Below, piece after piece: positions 58,461 through 64,000 of a stretch of DNA of 64,000 nt. The stretch's first letter is position 1, and every line of letters begins with the position of its first letter. Position numbers and translations under genes: made by a program. A model generated the notes under the pieces. The model saw only the letters and a program-made list of their open reading frames with translations. It searched no databases and was not told where the DNA came from. The stretch is from Stygiolobus caldivivus (GTDB lineage: Archaea; Thermoproteota; Thermoprotei_A; Sulfolobales; Sulfolobaceae), in assembly GCF_019704315.1 (NCBI RefSeq), contig NZ_AP024597.1, positions 186,001-250,000 on the forward strand, given 5' to 3'.

Positions 58461-58935
58461 AGTTGAATAAAAGCAAATATCTTTTTCTTTATAATTTTTG
58501 TAATTTTAGTTTTTAAAAAATTAACTATATTTCTACCACTCATACAAAATCAATTTGTAGACCATTGGGTACTCTTCAAAATCTCTATTCATCTCAGCAA
58601 AATAGTGTTTTATCGGATATTTGTACGCTAAGTAATATTAAAGGGAACAGTGAGTAAGATGGGCGATAAGGAGGTCATAACTTTAATCAAACAGAATACT
58701 TGATATATTGGGTTATGGGTCGTTCATGTCTCTATCACGAATTAAAATATCCCCTTGTGGAATTAGTATAATTCTACAATGGTTCTCTCTCACCAAATAA
58801 CCCGATATAATGATTATTGGTTTAGTTCTTCTCCTAATACCTAAAATTTAGTAATTAAAATATTTGCTTTTAGTTCAATCAGGATTTAAAAACTATTTAT
58901 GCTTTAATAATTAATGACAATTAAAAATAAATACT
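58461..58935. other. Non-coding region
   Basis: No gene seen. A T-rich stretch at 58480-58520 after the stop codon may be a terminator. Around 58740-58790 there are bases shared with R2 (gaattagtataattct), too few to call a full copy. Confidence 0.35.
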
Positions 58936-58952
58936 AAGAAAAGCTTTTAAAC
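58936..58952 (+). promoter_or_regulatory. BRE/TATA element of the oxidase operon
   Basis: The sequence aagaaaagcttttaaac lies 31-47 nt before the TTG start at 58983 and would direct transcription of the subunit II-subunit I operon. It resembles the element before the 52-aa gene at 55275. Confidence 0.5.
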
Positions 58953-58982
58953 TATTATTTGGATTAAAACTTTTGATCTAAA

Positions 58983-59534
58983 TTGTCCAGTGAGCATAGG
59001 GATTGGGAAAAGATATGGTTTTTCATCATGTTAGCCCTTGTAATCGCTTTTACAGGCTATACTTATGCGACTATAGCTAACGGGACTTCAGCGACTTACC
59101 GATACGGTTTACCGCTGGGAAGCGGGTTGCCTAAACCCTTACCAAACGGGACCCTAGTAGTGTATATGCTCGCTGTGCAGTGGGCTTTCATACCGCAAAA
59201 TGCCACAGAGATAATCTATGTCAACGGACATGAAATGAATATAAGCATGCCCCAAGTAATAGGCTATACTCAAGGATACAACCCAGGTCTTTCGGTACCG
59301 TATATCAAAGTCAACCCCGGTCAGCCAATAGTAATAGTACTATACAGTAATAACGTAGTCCACGGCTTTTACATAAGGTTACCTCACGGTACACAAAACT
59401 GGAACATAGTACCGGGTGTAAACAGTTACGCCTTTTTCTATGCACCTACCGTACCCGGAAACTATACGTTCCATTGTTCCGAATATTGTGGAGTAGGTCA
59501 TCCCTTAATGTATGGTTATATATGGGTGATGTGA
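58983..59534 (+). CDS. Heme-copper oxidase subunit II with complete CuA site
   Basis: The 183-aa protein has one N-terminal membrane helix (about residues 11-31) and an outside cupredoxin domain. All CuA ligands are present: H127 (V-V-H-G-F), C165-S-E167-Y-C169-G-V-G-H173-P-L-M176. It therefore accepts electrons from a protein donor, not from quinol, and fits with the sulfocyanin upstream. The start is a TTG; an in-frame TGA nine bases upstream excludes an extension. It ends one nt before subunit I. Subunit II proteins with a single anchor and short N-terminus are typical of B-type oxidases. Confidence 0.92.
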   Translation: MSSEHRDWEKIWFFIMLALVIAFTGYTYATIANGTSATYRYGLPLGSGLPKPLPNGTLVVYMLAVQWAFIPQNATEIIYVNGHEMNISMPQVIGYTQGYNPGLSVPYIKVNPGQPIVIVLYSNNVVHGFYIRLPHGTQNWNIVPGVNSYAFFYAPTVPGNYTFHCSEYCGVGHPLMYGYIWVM

Positions 59535-59535
59535 G

Positions 59536-61116
59536 ATGGTCAAACTCGCTCCAAAAACTAGTTTAGGTCTAGCCCTAGTTTATGCAGCAGGAGGAATATC
59601 TTGGTTAATAGCTATGGGGATAGCAGCACTATGGTTTAGGACTATACTACTGAACCCTAACCTACCGCCAAAAACAGAAGAAGCTGTTGCACCCCTATAC
59701 TATTTCCTCGTTACTTTTCACGGACAAGCAGCTATGATGATAATAGTCGAGGACTTGTCCTTTTCACTGTTTGCCTATGCGCTGTACAAGAGCAACATGT
59801 CCACTATCCACAATAAGTTATTGTATGCATTGTTCTGGTTGGTCAACGTACCTATGATAATAACTTTTGCAGGAGGGCCCAAGACTGGCTGGTACATGTA
59901 CCCACCTCTAGCGTTACAGAGCGGGTGCTGGCTGGAGTTCCATTCCAACACCCTAATTGGACTAGCGTATTTCATGATGTTCGTACAAGCCGTAGCTGTC
60001 ACGTTAACCGCACTCGTGATGTTTATAGACGCCCTTAAGACGAAGCCCAAAGAAGGGAAGATACCTATATTCGCTGCCTATGCGATGATGTTCGCAGGTG
60101 CGTTCATATTCCTTACAGAACCTGCCTTAGCTGCTGCGGAACTGTGGTACGTCTTATACTTCTGGGCAAACGTCCCAGTTAACCCGTTAACATGGGTGGT
60201 ACTGTTCTGGTTCTGGGGACACCCAGTAGTATACTATGTACCGTTCACAGTGTTTGGCGGACTGTACGCCCTAATACCACAGTTTGCCGGAAGGCCACTT
60301 TATAGTGAGAAATGGGCTAGGTGGAACATACTATTACTCTTCACTTTCGGTATGACAGCATGGGTGCACCACCTGCAGACATGGCCCCTACCGGTATACA
60401 TAAGGGCGTTCATTACCCCTACCACCTTAATACTGGCTGCAGGGTCGGGGCTGACAGTGTTAAACTTAGGACTGACAATTGCTACAGCTAAAAAGTACGA
60501 CTACAAGAACCCTGTAGGTTTTGCGTCATTAATAGCTTTTATAGGGTTTATACTGGCCGGGCTACAAGCACTAATATTACCTGAAAACACCTTAAATGTA
60601 CTAGTCCATAACACGTACTATGTAGTAGGACATTTCCACTTGATGATATGGACGATTATAGTCGTAGGGTATGTCGCTATACTCCTCGACATGTTACAAG
60701 CTAAAATGGGGACGTTAATGCAGTTATCCAATATAAGCAAGGGGATGGTGTTCGGTGGGTTAGGATTATGGACTGTTGGTGCACTAGGTGCTGGGTATAC
60801 CATGAGCTATGCAGGTTACATAGGACTGATAAGGAGGTGGGTATCATATCCGCCCTACTTCCAGTCCTTTATGGACGCAATATCTTACTTTGCAATGATA
60901 ATGGGGATAAGTTTTGCTATGTATGCGATCCCGGTAATATTTACTTTACTAAGGGTAGGTACGAGTATATTCTGGGTAAGCAGTGAGGCCCCATCTATGC
61001 CTGCAGGGACTAACATAACAATGAATAATACACCTACAGATACTCCGAAGGTAGACCACGCTAAAGACACCGTCAACCCAAATAGTTTTAAGGGTAATGA
61101 TAAAAATTTAGTTTAA
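59536..61116 (+). CDS. Heme-copper oxidase subunit I
   Basis: The 526-aa protein has about 12-13 membrane helices and all metal ligands: H62 (T-F-H-G-Q) and H368 for the low-spin heme, H366 for the high-spin heme (V-V-G-H-F-H-L), and H229, H278 and H279 for CuB. Y233 (G-H-P-V-V-Y) can form the His-Tyr crosslink. The A-type D-channel and the usual E of H-P-E-V are missing, so it resembles the B-type branch, which pumps fewer protons. It reduces O2 to water at the membrane. A ggtgat ribosome site lies in the end of subunit II. Together the two genes form a cytochrome c oxidase-like enzyme fed by sulfocyanin. No subunit III is visible. Confidence 0.92.
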   Translation: MVKLAPKTSLGLALVYAAGGISWLIAMGIAALWFRTILLNPNLPPKTEEAVAPLYYFLVTFHGQAAMMIIVEDLSFSLFAYALYKSNMSTIHNKLLYALFWLVNVPMIITFAGGPKTGWYMYPPLALQSGCWLEFHSNTLIGLAYFMMFVQAVAVTLTALVMFIDALKTKPKEGKIPIFAAYAMMFAGAFIFLTEPALAAAELWYVLYFWANVPVNPLTWVVLFWFWGHPVVYYVPFTVFGGLYALIPQFAGRPLYSEKWARWNILLLFTFGMTAWVHHLQTWPLPVYIRAFITPTTLILAAGSGLTVLNLGLTIATAKKYDYKNPVGFASLIAFIGFILAGLQALILPENTLNVLVHNTYYVVGHFHLMIWTIIVVGYVAILLDMLQAKMGTLMQLSNISKGMVFGGLGLWTVGALGAGYTMSYAGYIGLIRRWVSYPPYFQSFMDAISYFAMIMGISFAMYAIPVIFTLLRVGTSIFWVSSEAPSMPAGTNITMNNTPTDTPKVDHAKDTVNPNSFKGNDKNLV

Positions 61117-61156
61117 TTAAAGTAAATTTTTTAAGGTATATCTCTTAATTTTTTTT

Positions 61157-61717
61157 ATGATTAAATTAAATCATAATGTCTCTAAAAAACCCCTTATTAT
61201 ACCCTTAATATTTATCCTCGCTTTTGTGAACCCCTACGTAGAAATACTCCAGTTTACGAACCCGATAGCGTATATGCTCGACCATTACGCGCTCTACGCA
61301 GCAGGGCTGATCATAGGTTACAAGTACTTCAGGGGGTCTTTTTGGTCGTTGCTGATAGGTGTTATACCCGCAGGTTTTTGGCATATACCGCTGTTCTTCG
61401 CGCTAGCGGCGTCTTTCTGGCAGTACAGGTTTCTATGCGAAGCCACCCTCCTCGTGGGGGGCATCCTAGCGGGGTCTTTTATACCCAAGATGTCGCTTGC
61501 ACAAAAATTAGCGGGACTAGCTGTGTACATGTTAGCAGATTCTATCCTTAGCATATTCTTTGTACTCGGCTACCCTCAATACTCGGATATTGACTACCCG
61601 TTTTTAGGTTGGAGCAATACTGAACTACCTCCAGTAGGGATAGCCATGTTCCTAGTTATGAACATAGTGTTGATATACAGCATATACAAGTTAATGAGGA
61701 ACATACAACTCTTCTGA
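61157..61717 (+). CDS. Polytopic membrane protein following the oxidase (DUF1404-like)
   Basis: The 186-aa product has five or six helices and conserved-looking polar residues in them: [18 protein letters not shown] and [10 protein letters not shown]. The His-containing helices could bind heme or metal. The pattern is close to DUF1404, found in Sulfolobales, as far as I recall it. It begins 40 nt after subunit I in the same direction and is probably part of the same transcript, perhaps as an assembly factor. The stretch between contains a T-run that could act as a terminator. Confidence 0.6.
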   Translation: MIKLNHNVSKKPLIIPLIFILAFVNPYVEILQFTNPIAYMLDHYALYAAGLIIGYKYFRGSFWSLLIGVIPAGFWHIPLFFALAASFWQYRFLCEATLLVGGILAGSFIPKMSLAQKLAGLAVYMLADSILSIFFVLGYPQYSDIDYPFLGWSNTELPPVGIAMFLVMNIVLIYSIYKLMRNIQLF

Positions 61718-62162
61718 AAAGTGTTCATTTTTTCGGTAAACATATACTTTAAAAAGTGAACATAAATTTTATGTTTTCCGAGGAGAATATATGATAATCT
61801 AATTAATTTATGGGATATATTAAAATGTTTTTAACATATCTGACGTGTCTAAAAAAGCCCTCAAAGACACAAAATAGGGCTGTAGTGGTGCAGGTGTATG
61901 AGTAGCACTTACCGGGTTAGTGAGGAAAAGCCTCGCGACCAGTTTGTGCTTATAAGGCCTTTGTCTTTTTAGGAAAGTGCGGTACACGGATTCTCTACCT
62001 AACCCAGTCACAGTTTAAAGTGTAATGAAGTCTCTAAGGCCGCTCGGTGTATTGAGAAAATTACGTTGCTATTGAAAGCCACAAGGAGTATAAGAGCCGT
62101 ATAAAGACCTTAGAGTTACGCACTATTAAGGTATAAACTTACATACTCTTAAAAGTTATGAG
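61718..62162. other. Non-coding region
   Basis: No gene recognised on either strand. The region ends with a gaggtgg ribosome site at 62161-62166, which belongs to the next gene. Confidence 0.35.
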
Positions 62163-62177
62163 GTGGTTGTATATCCT

Positions 62178-62540
62178 ATGATATGTACGGTTACGGATGA
62201 GAATTTACGTGTAAGAGTTTTTTCAAGAGGAGAACTGCTAGTACTATATGACGAGGGGAAAAACGAGGTAGTCATGAAGGAGAAAAACCCGGCTTTAAAC
62301 TCTCCCATGAAGAGGCCAACTGTAGCCAAAGAATGCGTTAGGTTAGGAGCTGATAAAGTTTTGGCCGCACACGGGTCCTTGTGTTTTCCCTCCTATAGGA
62401 TCCTTAAAAAAGCGGGAGTATTGATGTCGGTTACTGAAGACGGTAGTCAAATAGAGACTAAGAACTTTTGGGGTGTTAACTGGAAAGAGGTAGTATATTC
62501 TAGTTTCGATGCCATGAGAGAGAGGATAAGGGGGCACTAA
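62178..62540 (+). CDS. NifX/NifB-C-like small cofactor-binding domain protein
   Basis: I prefer the ATG at 62178 because a gaggtgg ribosome site lies 11 nt before it; a GTG at 62163 would put that site inside the gene. The 120-aa product has no signal. It contains E-K-N-P-A-L-N-S-P, K-R-P-T-V-A-K-E-C-V-R-L-G-A-D-K-V-L-A and H-G-S-L-C-F-P-S-Y, features of the ribonuclease H-like dinitrogenase FeMo-cofactor-binding family. No nitrogenase genes are here, and in archaea such proteins have unknown roles, possibly in binding metal clusters. Confidence 0.6.
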   Translation: MICTVTDENLRVRVFSRGELLVLYDEGKNEVVMKEKNPALNSPMKRPTVAKECVRLGADKVLAAHGSLCFPSYRILKKAGVLMSVTEDGSQIETKNFWGVNWKEVVYSSFDAMRERIRGH

Positions 62541-62819
62541 GTCGCTACTTGCTTTTTAGATTCACTGCAAGGGCGGGAATCTGTAGTCCTATTCTCGAGT
62601 TTAAAAATAAGTCGGCACACTTTAGAAACGGGTAAGGTTACTTAGTTTCTTCACTCTAACGTGAACACGAGCAATATTTTATATGCAAAGTTTCAGGCTT
62701 AGGCCTCAGTACTGTAACTAATGTAACATTAGCACTTGGCTATACGTAAACATACGTCCTAAAGTAGACGTTATTATGGGGACTTTTCTATACCTAAGGC
62801 TATAAAAGACCGGGTCACA

Positions 62820-63992
62820 CTAAGTCCTGACTTTCGAAGGTATTAAGGGGGTCAATATAATAGATATTACAGCTAGGACTAGGGCTATATAGAACGTAGT
62901 GACCAAAGGGACTTTGTCCCCTAAGAGTGCTGTAATTAGGGCGTTCCCTGCTGCACCTCCTACAGTGACCCCGATCCCCCACACGTATGAATTAGCTACA
63001 GTGTAGAACGACTTAGGAAAGGTCTGGGACACATAACCCAGGAGGACTGGAAAAGCGCTGAACGCGGCTAACGTGAAGATAACATACATAGCGGCCGCAG
63101 CTACTAAATAAACGGAAAAATACAAGAAACCGAGGAAAGCCAGAACTGATATTATGCTCGTAATTAGGAAGGCAAATCTTCCCCCCTTTTTCTCCGTCAC
63201 CCAGCCGAATAAGGGCTGTCCGAACACTGAACCTATAAACCCCACAGTCAGGAATACCCCCGCTAATACTTTAGAATGGTATGTATCGTAAATGAACTCG
63301 CCGGTAAAAGTAGTAGTTCCGGTTATAAACATACTCCTTATGAACACGATTACACCTAAGATAAACAGAAACTTGTAAAATATTCTGTCCAATTTTTCCT
63401 TACTCTTCCTTATATCTCCAGAACCGCCTTTCTTATAGAAGCTAAGTCCTACAAATATGATAAACGTAGCGACCACAAAGACCAGGGAAAGTGATACTAA
63501 GCCTAACAGCTCCCCTATGGCGAGTATCATGAAAGTGACTATAGTAGGCATTACAGCCCTCCCGACACTCCCAAAAGCCCCGTTCAACCCCAGCGCCCTG
63601 CCGCTACTCTTCCCGAAGATCCTCGAGAGGATAGCACCACCAATAGGGTGATAGAAGGCCTGTCCTATCCCTAAAATTACTGTGCCTAAAACTATCAGGG
63701 AAGGGAAGGAAAAACCCAAGGCGAATAACATTAGGGCTATCCCTTCAAGTAGTATCCCCAAGCTTAATAACGGCGTATCTAAATTGTGTCTGTCTGCAAA
63801 GTCCCCGATTACTGGCGACAATAACCCCGATAAAAGGGTGTATATTATTGACAGTGTACCTAAGAACACTATACTTACGTGGGCTTGTGTAGAGTAATAG
63901 ACGATTAAGAGGGGGAAGACCAGGAAAGTACCGTCATTCATAAAGTGGGCTAAGGAGGTTATAGCCAAAGCCCTTAATTCATTAGATTTCAT
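62820..63992 (-). CDS. Major facilitator superfamily transporter
   Basis: The 390-aa protein has 12 membrane helices in two halves, with the loop G-D-F-A-D-R-H between helices 2 and 3 and its repeat [10 protein letters not shown] in the second half. The [13 protein letters not shown] and [12 protein letters not shown] segments are typical of the fosmidomycin-resistance-like (Fsr) branch, which are exporters. The substrate is unknown. The start at 63992 is followed by the usual first helix. It is the last gene in the window. Confidence 0.85.
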   Translation of the reverse strand: MKSNELRALAITSLAHFMNDGTFLVFPLLIVYYSTQAHVSIVFLGTLSIIYTLLSGLLSPVIGDFADRHNLDTPLLSLGILLEGIALMLFALGFSFPSLIVLGTVILGIGQAFYHPIGGAILSRIFGKSSGRALGLNGAFGSVGRAVMPTIVTFMILAIGELLGLVSLSLVFVVATFIIFVGLSFYKKGGSGDIRKSKEKLDRIFYKFLFILGVIVFIRSMFITGTTTFTGEFIYDTYHSKVLAGVFLTVGFIGSVFGQPLFGWVTEKKGGRFAFLITSIISVLAFLGFLYFSVYLVAAAAMYVIFTLAAFSAFPVLLGYVSQTFPKSFYTVANSYVWGIGVTVGGAAGNALITALLGDKVPLVTTFYIALVLAVISIILTPLIPSKVRT

Positions 63993-64000
63993 AACAAATT

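Noticed and set aside
59536-61116. Quinol oxidase subunit I (SoxB or DoxB type)
   Set aside because: The adjoining subunit II has a complete CuA site, which quinol oxidases lack, so a copper-protein donor is more likely.
61820-62011. 63-codon open frame on the minus strand
   Set aside because: Basic and Pro-rich composition without any motif; no promoter; likely chance.
62178-62540. Evidence for nitrogen fixation
   Set aside because: Only a small NifX-like domain is present; such proteins occur widely in archaea without nitrogenase.
1-64000. tRNA or rRNA genes
   Set aside because: No cloverleaf with a G-T-T-C-R-A loop and matching acceptor stem was found by reading both strands; a covariance search would be needed to exclude a split or intron-containing tRNA.

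Overview
The window looks like a chromosome segment of a thermoacidophilic archaeon of the order Sulfolobales. The evidence is a sulfur oxygenase reductase, sulfocyanin-type blue copper proteins, an archaeal heme-copper oxidase with a CuA subunit, four-subunit pyruvate:ferredoxin oxidoreductase, many leaderless genes with TATA boxes about 25-30 nt upstream, and several small membrane families typical of this order. No rRNA, tRNA, CRISPR array or replication initiator gene was found, so the species is not fixed. Sulfurisphaera, Acidianus or close relatives would fit.

Layout. 1-2602: the end of a secreted protein and a 744-aa protein with a type IV pilin-like signal. 3160-7134: a small alpha/beta protein, a HEPN/MNT toxin-antitoxin-like pair and an ABC exporter. 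7193-7954: a dead IS1-like element. 8151-17130: secreted or membrane-anchored proteins of unknown function, an isochorismatase-like hydrolase and long non-coding gaps. 17131-20051: a gene graveyard. 20052-28305: a nuclease-fold protein, a frameshifted small membrane protein, an HPP membrane protein, a HypC-like protein, the porGDAB operon and a pirin. 28785-37792: membrane and surface proteins, a cyclase, a decayed beta-propeller gene and a propeller/permease pair. 38080-43656: sulfur oxygenase reductase, an ArsR regulator with CmtR-like cysteines, threonine synthase and a KaiC-like ATPase. 44299-48276: a large polytopic Fe-S protein with a Met/His-rich segment, a DUF72 protein and a membrane protein.

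48988-61717 is the most striking part. It holds the arsenite oxidase genes aioB-aioA, a membrane-anchored sulfocyanin, two IS elements, a 52-aa membrane protein, a second sulfocyanin, and cytochrome oxidase subunits II (complete CuA site) and I, followed by a small membrane protein. Together these would make a short chain from arsenite through Mo/Fe-S and Rieske centres and blue copper to CuA and the heme-copper centre. The two sulfocyanin genes share a 525-bp segment that appears identical in inverted orientation, while their anchors and promoters differ. This indicates recent duplication or gene conversion and a possible recombination substrate that would swap anchors and promoters.

The intergenic space carries two dispersed non-coding repeat families (called R1 and R2 here), with at least three and five recognisable copies, plus remnants of IS1-like elements. 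Several genes are broken (the 21.4-kb membrane protein, the 32.7-34.3-kb propeller, the 56.3-57.2-kb transposase). The organism appears to live by oxidising sulfur and possibly arsenite, with pyruvate oxidation through ferredoxin.
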